Of a stretch of 64,000 nt of DNA, positions 10,401 to 21,841 are shown piece after piece. Position numbers and translations under genes: made by a program. Numbering within the stretch: the first letter of the stretch is position 1; each line of letters begins with the position of its first letter. Below the pieces are notes generated by a model. That model was not told the origin of the DNA, ran no database searches, and saw nothing but the letters and a program-made list of their open reading frames with translations. Source of the stretch: Saccharum officinarum (Eukaryota; Streptophyta; Magnoliopsida; Poales; Poaceae); assembly GCA_020631735.1 (NCBI GenBank), contig CM036201.1:70759394-70823393 (forward strand). The letters run 5' to 3'.

Positions 10401-11796
10401 TGAGTCATAGACTTCACAGTTAGACCCTGGCTTAAATCATATTCTTGTGCGGGTCCCTAGTCACAAAACAGAGCAGGGGAGGCGTCGGAGCTTGACACTG
10501 TCGGTCATAGAGGCTCGTCGGGGGTGGGGAGTGGCCGGCGAGGCACGGCGACACCTGGCGCACACCGCAGGTGGCCTTGGCTCGGTCGAAGGCTGCCTGT
10601 GGTGGGCTGCCCACATGCGCCCATGGCCACCACAGCGGCGTCTCGATGCTGGCTGCTCTAGCGGCCAAGGGAAGGCGGAGAAGTGATGCTACGTGATTGG
10701 CATGGCTTGGCAAAGGCGACGGCGAGCTCGGCTTGGACGGCGGTGGAGCGTAGAGGTGGGAACACAGCGACGGTAGAGCTTGCTCTGTCGGCCATGGCTA
10801 TCGATGCGCTCCAGCGCGTGCGAGCGGCGTAGAGGGCGAAGGGGAGGCAAAGAGTGAGCGAGGGAGTGGGAGAGGAGCCCGACGCTCGCTCTGGAGTAGC
10901 AGGTGCACGGCAGGGAGGCAGGGGCGCGTGCTGTCCATGCGCGTGACCACATCGACAATGCATCGAGCACGTGGCGGGCAGCGAACGGGGCAAAGTGGGA
11001 CGCGATTTGGGCCGTCTACGGCCGAATCAGTGAATGGGCCCATAATGAAGTTGGCAGCCCACATGATGCTCTACATTTTCCGTTAGGAGCCAGGTCATTA
11101 GAGCAACCGATTAGTGGTTAATCAGTTGCCAAAATAGCAGTGTCATCACCTTGATGGCAGTTACGGAAACTCACTTTCAACTGTCAAAACTTCGTCAAAC
11201 TGAACTCAACTTTTTGTATGCTCTTCATCAACATGTAAACTCCAACTTTTATATTTGGCTCAACTTAAGTTGCTTAGCAAAAACACGAGAATGCGACGTG
11301 CCAACCGTCTTGTCGTTGCCGGTCCAACTCCACGAATAGCTATTTTGGGAATTGATTTTGAAGGCCCCAACAAGCTCCAAATCTAGTGAGACTTGATCTA
11401 TTGTTTCCTTCACAAGGCGTACTCCAACTCATATTAAGGAATCCAATTGAGCTTCCATATGTATCTAGAAGATAAAAGGTCACGAACATAGCAACTCACT
11501 GTTGTCAATCCAGGACTTAGAATTATTTCCTAGGGCTGAAAAATGGTAGCTGATTCAAATTTCGAGCCTCTATTTGACTAGGTTAGAGACCAAACTATCT
11601 ATTGACCATTAAACAAAGTTTATTCTCCATAATATGAACTACAACTTTCATTTAAGGTCCAACCTCAAAACTAGTATAGAACCTACTGTTATACTTTGAC
11701 CAAAGTAGGATCACAATAAAGCTAAAATTATCTTTTTTGATCCATTGGAGCATTTTTGGGGCATTTGCTCAACACGAACCTTTCACAACTTTTGTT
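7425..11796 (-). mobile_element. Diverged LARD-like LTR inserted in the LINE (minus), runs into gap
   Basis: Colinear with the LARD-like LTR at 49456-54518 over its whole length but clearly diverged. The left end (7425, TGTAATGGAACTG) matches TGTAACGGAACCG at 49456. The right end at the N run corresponds to roughly 54140, so about 380 bp of the LTR start is missing. No PBS lies left of 7425, so this is a 3' LTR or a solo LTR. GAGGT at 7420-7424 is the candidate target duplication. The GC-rich part (about 10440-11000) is the LTR core and its short open frames are not genes. Confidence 0.82.
7872..7891 (-). promoter_or_regulatory. Conserved LTR hairpin (diverged LARD-like LTR)
   Basis: TGAGTAC, six-base loop, GTACTCA: a perfect 7-bp stem 447 bp from the LTR end. 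The stem is identical to that in both LTRs of the young LARD-like copy while loop and flanks differ. Confidence 0.6.
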
Positions 11797-11896
11797 NNNN
11801 NNNNNNNNNNNNNNNNNNNNNNNNNNNNNNNNNNNNNNNNNNNNNNNNNNNNNNNNNNNNNNNNNNNNNNNNNNNNNNNNNNNNNNNNNNNNNNNN
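11797..11896. other. Assembly gap of 100 N
   Basis: Exactly 100 undetermined bases, the usual placeholder for a gap of unknown size. Left of it a LARD-like LTR (minus) is cut about 380 bp before its start; right of it the copy 2 LTR (plus) begins about 2,190 bp into the LTR. The true missing sequence is therefore probably at least about 2.5 kb. Confidence 0.95.
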
Positions 11897-11995
11897 TGTT
11901 AGACGAACCTTTTGAGTGGCTTTATATGGTTCTCGGGTGTTTGGGCTTGATCTCCCCACTCATTTGGAAATCATGACTTACAGTGAAGTGTACAC

Positions 11996-12038
11996 CTCTG
12001 CGCAGAGTTAAAAACTGGTATACTAGCCGTGCTCACGG
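11996..12038 (+). promoter_or_regulatory. Triple palindrome block in LTR (copy 2, 5')
   Basis: CTCTGCGCAGAG (11996-12007, perfect), CTGGTATACTAG (12015-12026) and CCGTGCTCACGG (12027-12038). Compared with copy 1, the second palindrome changes T-A to G-C at its fourth and ninth positions and keeps a G-U pair next to it, so pairing is preserved while the sequence changed. Confidence 0.6.
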
Positions 12039-12283
12039 ATACGAGCGGCCTTGGAACATCTACAGAATAGATGATCACCATTGCTATATCATGTTTAATT
12101 ATTGTTGATTATTATATGCTCATGTTAATGCTATTCGTTATCATTATTACAATTGATCATTGGTTCTTTAATGGGAAGTGGTTTATCTTGATGCTACTCA
12201 ATTGCTAATATATGATTAAAAGCTAAACGCAGTTAAACAGTGTCTAGCCTTTTTGAGCCTCATGAACCCTGTGTTATATTTGT

Positions 12284-12300
12284 GAGTTCGACATGGACTC
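12284..12300 (+). promoter_or_regulatory. Conserved LTR hairpin (copy 2, 5')
   Basis: GAGTTC, loop GACAT, GGACTC. The stem pairs fully if one U-G pair is allowed, 288 bp before the LTR end. Confidence 0.55.
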
Positions 12301-12591
12301 ACCCTTGCTATTCCACCATAACAGATGAAGATAATGAGGAAGATTATCGGAATGAGTACTAGTCTTGGTGTCAACCAGTCAACCGTGTCCCTGTGTGGAG
12401 TTTCCGCTGAAGAACTACTATTAGTTATTATTACCTATCGTTCAAGACTATGTCTTAAATACTTATTCGTTATGTAATAAGCACTGTGATGGTACTTTGT
12501 AATTTGTCAACTTATGTGTGCGACTGTTTCCTGGGCGCACATGAGTCTTTTATGCATCCTATTTTTGTCCTTAAAAATGGGTGTGACAGAT

Positions 12592-12603
12592 TGGTATCAG
12601 AGC
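12592..12603 (+). other. Primer-binding site, copy 2
   Basis: TGGTATCAGAGC, three bases after the LTR end: the standard PBS for initiator tRNA-Met in plant LTR elements. Confidence 0.93.
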
Positions 12604-12743
12604 CGTGTTGACTGTAGGACGCGAGCCTAGTTAGAATGGTCGTTAATAGCCTTCATATTTCACTTAATTCATGCTTCCTCTTTTCACCTTGTTAATTACT
12701 AAAGTTTTATGCTTCCTCTACTTTATTCTATTGCGAAAATACA

Positions 12744-13477
12744 TTGATTCTATCTAATCTATGTCTAAATCTTATAGATGCTCCTCATCCCCGTCTGTCA
12801 GCTGCACAGTACGTTGCCCGTTTCGAACCTCAGGAGCCGTATGAAGATGGTGATCAAGAGCTATCTGATGCTGAATCAAGAGTTGGTGATACACCAATGG
12901 AGAATGTAGTTATGGGGTGGACTACGAAGTTTCATATCATGGTTCCTAAAGCTGATGCTTTCTTCCATGACATGTTGACAAGAACATTGGACAACTACTA
13001 CTACGACTGGGAAGCTACGTTGGAGTATCGTAGTGCAGAGTATAGTCATCCATGGATGGATTCCTATTGGGAAACGAGTTATGGGTTAAGAAAAGGGATC
13101 CTACCACTAAGGAGCCTAAGGTGGAGTCAAAGTTCATTACCAGAGTGAGCCGGGCAACTGTGGAGATAAGCATGGAGGATGTCGCTTTCAATGCATTTGT
13201 TTACTACCATGGTCTACGCTCGGACAAGACGTTAAAGGGTGCACTTCGGCATTTTCCTTGTTTCTTACATGACAAGGGTATTTGGACCGTGCCGCCTGCA
13301 GATGATTCCTCCTTGACTTTACAAGCTACGGTGGGATTAGCTCGTGAATTGGCTCTCCATGAGGTGGATTTGAAGGATGAGTTGCTGAAGGAAAAAGAAC
13401 TTAAGGAGCTTTATAAGGAGATTGACCAATTAAGGGCGGAGTTAGGTCATCCCAAGATTTATGAGAAGCTTAATTAG
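12744..13477 (+). pseudogene. Extra ORF upstream of gag, copy 2 (frameshifted)
   Basis: Counterpart of 3173-4129. The first segment (12744-13148) contains PRLSAAQYVARF, an acidic stretch, and MGWT followed by an aromatic-rich block. The second (from about 13075 to 13477, one frame over) contains ISMEDVAFNAFVYYHG, a W-x-V-P-P motif and a C-terminal Lys/Glu/Leu-rich coiled-coil-like segment ending HPKIYEKLN. The shift lies near 13075. The ATG at 12778, which aligns with the copy 1 start, is out of frame with the PRLSAA motif, so either the start has moved to 12744 or a second small indel exists. It is shorter than in copy 1 because the proline-rich linker is missing. Function unknown. Confidence 0.68.
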
Positions 13478-14180
13478 GCAATAGGAAAAATCCCTATGTA
13501 ATAGGAACGATAGTAGTTGCGAGTTAATTTTAAGTTTGGATTGTTTTAAGAGTCAGTTTGTGGTGTGAACAATTGTGTGATTGATGGATTGTTATTATGA
13601 TAATGTGTGATTTGGATCTTTGTAATGTGTGCTGGAGTTTTGTAGACATGCCTACAAGTTCCATGGTTAAGAATATTAAGTTTGATCAAAATATATTAGT
13701 TGAATATGAGGTTAACTTAGTTCTGTCCTTTGCTGATTTTTGGATCAGTCTGGGATGTTTTAGAAATAACTTAAAATCCGTTCATGAGAAATTTAAGAAA
13801 TTTTACTGGGAATAATTAGACTTCTATATCTTTCCAATCCGCAAGAATCACCCTAATATCTATTAAGAGCTAAGAGATATACCTGTTCCAAGTTGGAGTT
13901 ACTGCACAGTCTGGAATTCTGAAACAGTTTCGGTTAAGTTCAGTTTTTGGCCAATTTATTGACAGAATCAGAAAAAGTGTTGTGAATAAAAGTTGTAGAT
14001 AATTTTGTAAGCTTTCCAACCATGTAAAGATCATCTGAATTGGACGTCTGTAGCTCGAGATATGACAGTTTTACCGAGTTGCTGAAATTGGAGTTCGCCC
14101 AGAAAAATCAGATTTTGCTTGTCTATTGAATACATCATCTCGATTGTACTGAATTTCAATTTCTGTGTTTCTGGAAACAG
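13478..14180 (+). other. Spacer between extra ORF and gag
   Basis: About 700 bp, AT-rich and without a sustained reading frame; a 72-codon open stretch at 13597-13815 has no recognisable motif. It lies inside copy 2 and may hold an internal promoter or translation-control element for gag, but nothing in the sequence shows this. Confidence 0.5.
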
Positions 14181-15178
14181 ATGTCAGGCAGAGGTCGTGG
14201 TAGAGGTCGTGGAGGTGCTAACCTACCCATTACTATGGAGGAACTCATGCAAACTCAGAACCAGATGATGCAGATGTTTATGCAGCACATGCAGAACAAT
14301 CCCCCTGCAGGAGGACCACCGCCTGTGCAAGTGAGGGATAAGCGTGGGGAATTTTTGAAGGGACACCCTCCAGTGTTTTCTCATGCTGCTGATCCTTTAG
14401 AGGCAGATGATTGGGTGAGGGCAGTGGAGAAACAGCTGAATATAGCCCAATGCAATGATATGGAGAAGGTGTTATATGCATCTGGTCAGTTACAGGGGAC
14501 AGCTCAGACTTGGTGGGAGTCGTATCAAGCTGCACGCCCTGACAATGCTCCTCCTATCACTTGGAATGAGTTTGTTAGAGATTTTCGAGCTCGTCATATT
14601 CCTGAAGGTATAATTGAGCTGAAGCAGGAAGAATTCAGAAACCTTAGGATGGACAGATGAGCGTTAGTGAATATCATGATAGATTTACCCAGTTGGCTCG
14701 CTATGCTCCTAATGAAGTGAGGGAAGATGCAGAAAGACAGCGTCTTTTTTGAAGGGAATTTATTATGATCTTCGCTTGCAGTTGAAGGGGAACAACTATG
14801 CTAGTTTTCAAGAGCTGGTAAATAAAGCTATTGTGCTTGATAATGAGCGCAGAGAGATGGATAGGAAGAGGAAAATGAAGGTACAAGGCTCAGGAAGCAA
14901 CAACCGTCAGCGCACTAATTCTCAGCATGGTTTTCATCAGAAGTTTCAAGGACCGGTTAGTCAATGGAATCGTAATCCGAATCAGAGGTGGTCCAGAATT
15001 GGCAAAGTAATCAGTCACAACAGCGTTCATCATATCCACAGCGTCAACAGTATCAGCAGACTGGGCAACAGACTCCTCGCACTGGGAATTCCAATGTTAC
15101 CCCCATGAAGAATAGTGCCCCAGCACGCCTACTAGATGTTTTGTCTGTGGTAAAGAGGGGCATATGTCTTATCACTGT
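14181..15178 (+). pseudogene. gag of Tekay-lineage copy 2, several frameshifts
   Basis: Capsid/nucleocapsid precursor. It starts MSGRGRGRGRGG at 14181, then a Gln/Met-rich segment and a retrotransposon-gag domain (ADDWVRAVEKQL, AQTWWESY, FRARHIP) up to a shift at about 14657. It continues in another frame with MSVSEYHDRFTQLARYAP, shifts again in the T run near 14748 and at two further places (about 14985 and 15125), and ends in a CCHC zinc knuckle at 15137-15178 (C-X2-C-X4-H-X4-C). The knuckle is in frame with pol, so gag and pol form one polyprotein, as is usual in chromoviruses. The original capsid would bind the element RNA and form the particle; this copy cannot make a full protein. Confidence 0.85.
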
Positions 15179-18100
15179 CCTGAGAAGCAGAACCAGCAGA
15201 CTCCTCAGAGCCAGAAGAGCAGCCAGAGGCAATCTGATACTGGAAGGGTGAATCACGTGTCTTCTGATACAGCTCATGATGCACCAGAAGTTATGATTGG
15301 TACGTTCAATGTACATTCCACTCCTGCAACTGTTCTTTTTGACTCTGGAGCATCTCATACATTCATATCCAACATTTTTGTTAAAATGCATAGTATACCC
15401 ATGCTAGCTATGAAAGAACCTCTCTTAGTAAATTCACTTGGAGGTACCATGCAAACCAGTAATCGTTGTCTTCCAATTAGTATGGTATTAAGGGGGGTAG
15501 AGTTTAAGATAACTCCTATAGTGTTGAGGACATCTGGTATTGATGTGATATTGGGTATGGACTGGATGAAGTCAAATCAGGCAGAGATTCAGTGTCAGCA
15601 GAAAGTAGTAGTTGTGACTGCACCTAATGGAGATAAAATCAATGTGGATGTAGCAGTGCAGAAGCAACCAACCGCTGTGGTGAATCAGCTTGAAGATACT
15701 ATTAAGGAGAATTCAGTGATTGAGGAATTTCCAGATGTCTTCCCTGATGAATTGCCAGGTATGCCACCTGATCGAGACATTGAATTTCTTATTGAATTAT
15801 TACCTGGAACTGCACCTATAGCCAAACGACCATATAGGATGGGAGTAGATGAATTAGAAGAACTTAAGAAACAAATTAAAGAATTACAAGATAAAGGTTT
15901 TATTCGACCTAGTTCATCACCTTGGGGAGCACCAGTTATTTTTGTTGATAAGAAAGATGGCGGTCAGAGGATGTGTGTTGATTATCGGTCACTAAATGAG
16001 GTAACTATCAAGAATAAGTATCCTTTGCCCAGGATTGATGACTTGTTTGATCAGTTGAGAGGTGCTTGTGTGTTCTCAAAGATTGATTTACGTTCTGGTT
16101 ATCATCAGTTGAAGATTCGTGTTTCTGATATTCCAAAGACAGCTTTTACTACAAGGTATGGATTGTATGAGTATACTGTTATGTCATTTGGATTGACCAA
16201 TGCACCTGCATACTTTATGTACATGATGAATAAGGTGTTTATGGAATATTTGGATAAGTTTGTGGTGGTATTTATTGATGATATACTGGTATTTTCTAAG
16301 ACGGAGGAAGAGCACGCTGAACATTTGAGGTTGGTATTGCAGAAACTTAGAGAACATAAACTGTATGCAAAGCGAAGTAAATGTGAGTTTTGGTTGAAGG
16401 AAGTTTCTTTCCTTGGTCATATTATTTCTAATGGAGGGATATCAGTGGATCCAGGTAAAGTAAGGGATGTATTAAATTGGAAGCCACCTGTTGATGTTAG
16501 CGAGATTCGTAGTTTCTTGGGATTAGCTGGATATTACAGACGATTCATTGAAGGGTTTTCTAAACTTGCTAAACCTATGACATCTCTGTTAGAGAAGAAT
16601 GCCAAGTTTGTGTGGTCAGATAAATGTCAAGCTAGTTTTGAGGAATTGAAGAAGAGGTTGACTACAGCGCCTGTTTTGGTTTTGCCAGATTTGAGTAAAA
16701 AGTTTTCTATTTATTGCGATGCTTCTCGTCAAGGTTTGGGATGTGTTCTTATGCAATAAGGCAGAGTTGTGGCTTATGCATCTAGGCAGTTGAGAAAGCA
16801 TGAGTTGAATTATCCTACACATGATTTGGAGTTAGCAGCTGTAGTTCATGCTTTAAAGATTTGGAGACATTATTTGATTGGACATAAGAGTGATATATAC
16901 ACTGATCATAAGAGTTTGAAGTATATTTTCACTCAGTCAGATCTGAATTTGAGGCAACGTAGATGGTTAGAATTGATTAAGGATTATGATATTGAGATAC
17001 ACTATCATCCTGGTAAGGCTAATGTAGTAGCTGATGCTCTTAGTAGGAAAAGTTATGTCAATGAGATACAGACATTGTCTATGACTAGGGAGTTATGTGC
17101 TGAATTTAAATATTTGAATTTGGGAATTGTTACTAATACAATGGAATTAGTGATAGAGCCTACCTTAGAGCAAGAAATCTATAAGGGTCAGTTGAAGGAT
17201 GAGAAACTAAAGAAGATAGCGGAAGATATAGTGATTGGTAAGTCACCAGGCTTTCGGATGGATGATAATGGAATTTTGTGGTTTGGAAAGAGGCTGTGTG
17301 TACCTGAGGATCAAACTGTTAGACAGGCAATTCTTCGCGAAGCTCATGAGTCAGCTTATTCTATTCATCCTGGTAGTACTAAGATGTATTTGGATCTGAA
17401 ACAGAAATATTGGTGGGTTGGATTAAAGCGAGATGTGGCTGAGTATGTGGCATTGTGTGACACTTGTCAGAGGGTGAAAGCAGAGCATCAGAGACCTGCT
17501 GGATTGTTGCAACCAATGAAGATTCCTGAATGGAAGTGGGAAGAAGTTGGTATGGACTTTATAGTGGGGTTACCTCGTACTCAGAAAGGTTATAACTCTA
17601 TTTGGGTGATAGTAGATCGATTAACCAAAGTTGCTCATTTTATACCAGTTAAGACTACTTACCGTGGACCAAAATTGGCAGAGTTGTATATGGAGAGGAT
17701 AGTATGTTTGCATGGAGTTCCAAAGAAGATTGTATCTGATCGAGGATCGCAGTTTACGTCGCATTTTTGGAAAGCTGTGCATGAATCGTTGGGAACAAAA
17801 TTGAATTTTAGTACAGCATATCATCCACAGACAGATGGACGGACTGAAAGGACCAACCAGGTATTAGAGGATATGTTGAGAGCTTGTGCATTGCAATATG
17901 GAACTAGTTGGGATAAGAGTTTGCCTTATGCAGAATTTTCTTACAATAATAGTTATCAACAGAGTCTTAAGATGGCACCGTTTGAAGCTTTGTATGGACG
18001 TAAGTGTAGAACTCCATTGTTTTGGGATCAAACAGGTGAATCTCAGGTATTTGGTACAGATGTTCTTAGAAACGCAGAAGATCAAGTGCGAGTGATTCAT

Positions 18101-18592
18101 GAGAATTTGAGAGTAGCGCAGTCTCGTCAGAAGAGTTATGCTGACAATAGAAGAAGAGATTTAGTTTTTGAGATAGGTGATTAAGTCTATTTGAAGGTGT
18201 CACCTATGAAAAGTGTGAAGAGGTTTAACATGAAAGGTAAACTAGCACCAAGGTATGTTGGACCATTTAAAGTTATTACTAGACGTGGGGAAGTTGCTTA
18301 TCAATTAGAGTTGCCTGAGAATTTATCTGGAGTACATGATGTGTTCCATGTTTCACAACTTAAGAAGTGTTTGCGTGTGCCTGAGGAGCAGATACCTTTA
18401 GAAGAGTTGACTGTTAAAGAGGATCTTACATATGAAGAGTTTCCGATTAAGATTTTGGAGACTGCTGAGAGAGTTACTCGAAGTCGGGTTATTAAGATGT
18501 GCAAAGTGCAGTGGAATCGATATTCAGAGGCAAAGGCAACTTGGGAAAGAGAGGATGAATTGAGGAAATCATATCCGCAGTTGTTTGAGTAA
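15179..18592 (+). pseudogene. pol of Tekay-lineage copy 2 (PR-RT-RH-INT-chromodomain), two in-frame stops
   Basis: One frame runs from the gag zinc knuckle to 18592, broken by TAA at 16757-16759 and TAA at 18182-18184. Protease: [11 protein letters not shown] at 15338. RT: from [12 protein letters not shown] (about 15755) through [13 protein letters not shown] and [13 protein letters not shown] to the catalytic [11 protein letters not shown] block (about 16270). RNase [16 protein letters not shown], then [10 protein letters not shown] and [10 protein letters not shown]. Integrase: zinc-binding H-H-C-C region (HPGSTKMYL and CDTCQRVK), then [16 protein letters not shown] and [10 protein letters not shown] with the three acidic residues. 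The C-terminal tail includes [12 protein letters not shown] and a chromodomain-like end (about 18430-18590) expected to steer integration to heterochromatin. Catalytic residues are present, so the stops are probably the main damage. Confidence 0.93.
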
Positions 18593-18618
18593 GCAGTTCA
18601 ATCTCGAGGACGAGATTC

Positions 18619-18630
18619 TTTTAAGGGGGG
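18619..18630 (+). other. Polypurine tract region, copy 2
   Basis: TTTTAAGGGGGG lies seven bases before the 3' LTR. It would prime plus-strand DNA synthesis. The upstream CTCGAGGACGAGATTC block is also conserved in the LARD-like element (54519-54560, minus). Confidence 0.8.
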
Positions 18631-19160
18631 TAGAATTTGTAACACCCAAATTTTTAGGAGTAATAAATTTTAAATAATTTAGAGAGAGGGAATTAAAATT
18701 TTAAAACTATTTGGTGATGCATTCATGCTGTTGCATTTATTTTATTTTGTGGTGTGGATATATTTGTTTTAATTGATTTGGTTTAGGAAAATTTGATTTG
18801 AAAATGGATTTGGAAACAAATTTAAAGGAGAAAAGAAAAGAAAAAAAAAAGAGAAAAGGTTTACCTGTGCAGCCCGGTAGCTTGGAGGCCTGCTTCTCAC
18901 CGGCCTGCTCTCCCCTCTCTCTTTTGTTTGGGCCGAGCTGAACCGAGCGTTGTCTTCCTCGCTCTTCTCTCGGGTCCGCGTGGGCCGGCCCAGGAGCCGC
19001 AGCAGCCGCGCGCCTCCCTCCTTGTTTCGCTGACGGGTGGGGGCCACCTGTCGGTCTCGTCTTCTTCCCCTTGCCGTGACCGAGCCGGACTCAAGTGTTG
19101 CCGCCACCGATTCTTGCCGATTTACTCGGGATTTTCTACTTGAATACGTTGCTGTGGAGC

Positions 19161-19168
19161 TATAAATA
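19161..19168 (+). promoter_or_regulatory. TATA box of copy 2 LTR
   Basis: TATAAATA in GC-rich surroundings, 523 bp into the LTR. This would put the transcription start near 19190 and give a U3 of about 550 bp. The solo LTR has TATAAAA at a matching place. Confidence 0.7.
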
Positions 19169-19689
19169 AGAAGCTGTGACCCTCCTCTTTCCGTTTTTCA
19201 TCTAAACCGCGAGTTCCACCACGTGAAATCGAGTTCTAGGGCTTCAAGTTGGTAGAGGCGGGCGGACGGTCGGCTAGGGGGTTCTAGGGTGGATTCAAGG
19301 CCGATTTCTTCGCTTGGGTGAGTTTGTCATCTTCTCCTCTCCCTCCCAATGCTCTTCTTTTGAGTTTTTGTGCTTTGAATCGCGGGTTTGGAGCTCACCG
19401 TGGTCAACAATGGCGCCGCCATTCATCCCCGAGCCGTGTTCTCTCCTCGGGTTGTCGTAGTGCTCCTAAACCGCCTAGATGAGTTCGGGTTTACCTCCTC
19501 TTTCGATTGGTGTTGGTTGCGGGTTGATTGGTGGTCAGGAACGGGAAAACCGAGTTTTTCCGGCGAGCTCGGGTGACCGGCCATGGTAGCCGCCGGCCGA
19601 AACCGAGGAAGAAGGGTCGGGTTCTTCACTGTAGACTCGATGATGAACGTGAGCCGTCCAAATCGAGATCAACGGCCTAGATTAGAACT

Positions 19690-19706
19690 TACCCCTTCGC
19701 GGGGTA
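19690..19706 (+). promoter_or_regulatory. GC-rich hairpin in copy 2 LTR
   Basis: TACCCC, loop TTCGC, GGGGTA: a 6-bp perfect stem about 500 bp downstream of the probable transcription start. Copy 1 has a weaker form near 1146-1164 (CCCC, TTTGC, GGGA). Confidence 0.45.
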
Positions 19707-20925
19707 GATTTATTAAAGAGCCCCTGGATTTCTTCATAATAGAACCCGCGGTCCTTAGCGCAATATCCTGAATCCGTTTTCGTGTTTTGAAAGCGTATTT
19801 TCTTCCGGATAAGTCAAAAATACGTTTTCAGGTATTTACAGTTTTGCCACTAGAATTGTTTTGGTCATAAAATCTTCGTTTTAACTCCGATTTGATCCGT
19901 TCAAATTGCGTTAGGTTCGTATTTGCGAGCTCTACATGTTAGTGTAGTTGTACAGTCAGTTTTGATAATTTATTTTTCGAGTTTATAATTTAGTATTTAT
20001 TTATCTATAGGAAATCTTAGAAAATTCATAACTTATACGTTTTAACTCCGAATTTGGTGATCTTTGCGTCTGTGTGATCGTAGACACGTGTAGAAGAGTT
20101 TTATAAACTTTTATTACTGTTTTGCTACTGTTGGTGTACTATTCTAATTGTATCTCTTTGTTTGCTTTGTGTATGTTTGCTTGGATGCATGTGTGTTGTT
20201 GATTGATGATCGAGTATAGAAGGTGAGCAGTATCTGGACGATTCGGAGTATTACTTTGAGCCAAGTCAGCAGTATCACTTAGAGAGCTTTGATCAAGGCA
20301 AGTATAACACAGGACTATCCTTGTTGTCCTATTCACTAAAATTATCATACATATGCATGTGTCTTCCTTGACAACCTTAGAGATTATAACTTAGTGATTG
20401 ATACCTTGATTCCTTGTCAACCTTGGGATGCATTTGGGTAGCTATTGCTAGTGCTTAATTATGAACAATGATCTTGTAATTTGACTAATGGATTATGCAA
20501 TCAACCTTTAATGATGATTTTATTACTGTTGAAAAGGGGGCTAGAGCAAGGGGTTATATTGTTGCTCTGGTTTCTCTCCGTAAGGACTTATCTGTACATG
20601 ACCATCCGGGACATACAGTACAGCTGTGAGGGCTATATGGCTCTAGCTTTAGTTGTTCAAGAGACCTTTTCTAGCTTGTTAGTGGTTACCTTAAATGGCG
20701 TAAGAATGGCTTGCCACTTTGGGTGTAGTGCGAGCCCCTGGCCTAGTGTGTATAGGCTGCGGTTGTTGTGCCACAGGGAAGGGGGGTTCTACATCTGCCT
20801 GCCGAGTGAATCTAATAGCCCTAACTTGTTAGACAAACTTTTGAGTGGCTTTATATGGTTCTCGGGTGTTTGGGCTTGATCTCCCCACTCATTTGGAAAT
20901 CATGACTTACAGTGAAAGTGTACAC

Positions 20926-20968
20926 CTCTGCGCAGAGTTAAAAACTGGTATACTAGCCGTGCTCACGG
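20926..20968 (+). promoter_or_regulatory. Triple palindrome block in LTR (copy 2, 3')
   Basis: Identical in sequence to 11996-12038 of the 5' LTR: CTCTGCGCAGAG, CTGGTATACTAG and CCGTGCTCACGG, the last two abutting. Confidence 0.6.
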
Positions 20969-21215
20969 ATACGAGCGGCCTTGGAACATCTACAGAATAG
21001 ATGATCACCATTGCTATATCATGTTTAATTATTGTTAATTAATATTATGCTCATGTTAATGCTATTCGTTATCATTATTACAATTGATCATTGGTTCTTT
21101 AATGGGAAGTGGTTTATCTTGATGCTACTCAATTGCTAATATATGATTAAAAGCTAAATGCAGTTAAACAGTGTCTAGCCTTTTTGAGCCTCATGAACCC
21201 TATGTTATATTTGTG

Positions 21216-21232
21216 GAGTTCGACATGGACTC
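21216..21232 (+). promoter_or_regulatory. Conserved LTR hairpin (copy 2, 3')
   Basis: GAGTTC, loop GACAT, GGACTC, 290 bp before the LTR end; the same as in the 5' LTR. Confidence 0.55.
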
Positions 21233-21527
21233 ACCCTTTCTATTTCCACCATAACAGATGAAGATAATGAGGAAGATTATCGGAATGAGTACTAGTCTTG
21301 GTGTCAACCAGTCAACCGTGTCCCTGTGTGGAGTTTCCGCTGAAGAACTACTATTAGTTATTATTACCTATCGTTCAAGACTATGTCTTAAATACTTATT
21401 CGTTATGTAATAAGCACTGTGATGGTACTTTGTAATTTGTCAACTTATGTGTGCGACTGTTTCCTGGGGCGCACATGAGTCTTTTATGCATCCTATTTTT
21501 GTCCTTAAAAATGGGTGTGACACCAAG

Positions 21528-21841
21528 AGATCCGGTGCCACCACATAGGCTATCCATTAGAATTTTTCCTACTCTAAAGCTCTAGTGGGAACTTCGGTGA
21601 TGCCACCAGAGAGATTTGTTGCATTGTCTAATTCTTCAATTCTCCTCTGGATAGCACCTTAACCGATGACTTGCACCAGAGATATCTTGTGCTCACTATC
21701 TCTTCCCCCAATGCTATGCAACCCTCTTTCGGCTGTAGCTCTGGTGCCTCAGCTCTGATGCCACTGGAGGGTTCCGGAGCATATAAAACAATAGCTCCTT
21801 CACATATAGCCTTCACCTTAACTTCGGGTGCTTCACTATAT
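21528..21841. other. Unassigned sequence after copy 2
   Basis: Contains recurring short phrases around TGCCACC, CTCTGGTG and TCCGG on both strands but no gene. It may be part of a larger DNA transposon related to the CACTA-like end that follows. Confidence 0.3.

Larger units (their letters stand above)
11897..12588 (+). repeat. 5' LTR of copy 2, last 692 bp
   Basis: Matches 20827-21522 of the 3' LTR nearly base for base and ends GTGTGACA before the PBS. It contains the triple palindrome block (11996-12038) and the GAGTTC/GGACTC hairpin (12284-12300). Confidence 0.92.
11897..21522 (+). mobile_element. Tekay/Del-lineage chromovirus, copy 2 (5' LTR truncated by gap)
   Basis: Order: partial 5' LTR, PBS, extra ORF, gag, protease, RT, RNase H, integrase, chromodomain-like C-terminus, polypurine tract, complete 3' LTR. 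The domain order and the C-terminal tail place it among Ty3/gypsy chromoviruses; the long LTR and PBS fit the Tekay/Del lineage. The two LTRs are about 98% alike where both are visible (differences are mostly single-base indels), so insertion was fairly recent. CCAAG (21523-21527) is the candidate target duplication; its partner is in the gap. Gag and pol carry frameshifts and stops, so it cannot move on its own. Confidence 0.92.
18638..21522 (+). repeat. 3' LTR of copy 2
   Basis: 2,885 bp, TGTAACACCC to GTGTGACA, followed by CCAAG. It contains a GC-rich core (about 18870-19700), a TATA box (19161), a GC-rich hairpin (19690), the triple palindrome block (20926-20968) and the GAGTTC/GGACTC hairpin (21216-21232). 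Open frames in this segment (18769-19771, 20481-20879) lie wholly inside the LTR and show no protein family. Confidence 0.93.

Noticed and set aside
20481..20879. 132-codon plus-strand frame in the copy 2 3' LTR
   Set aside because: Inside the LTR, preceding the palindrome block, with no family resemblance; the rest of the corresponding 5' LTR is hidden in the gap.
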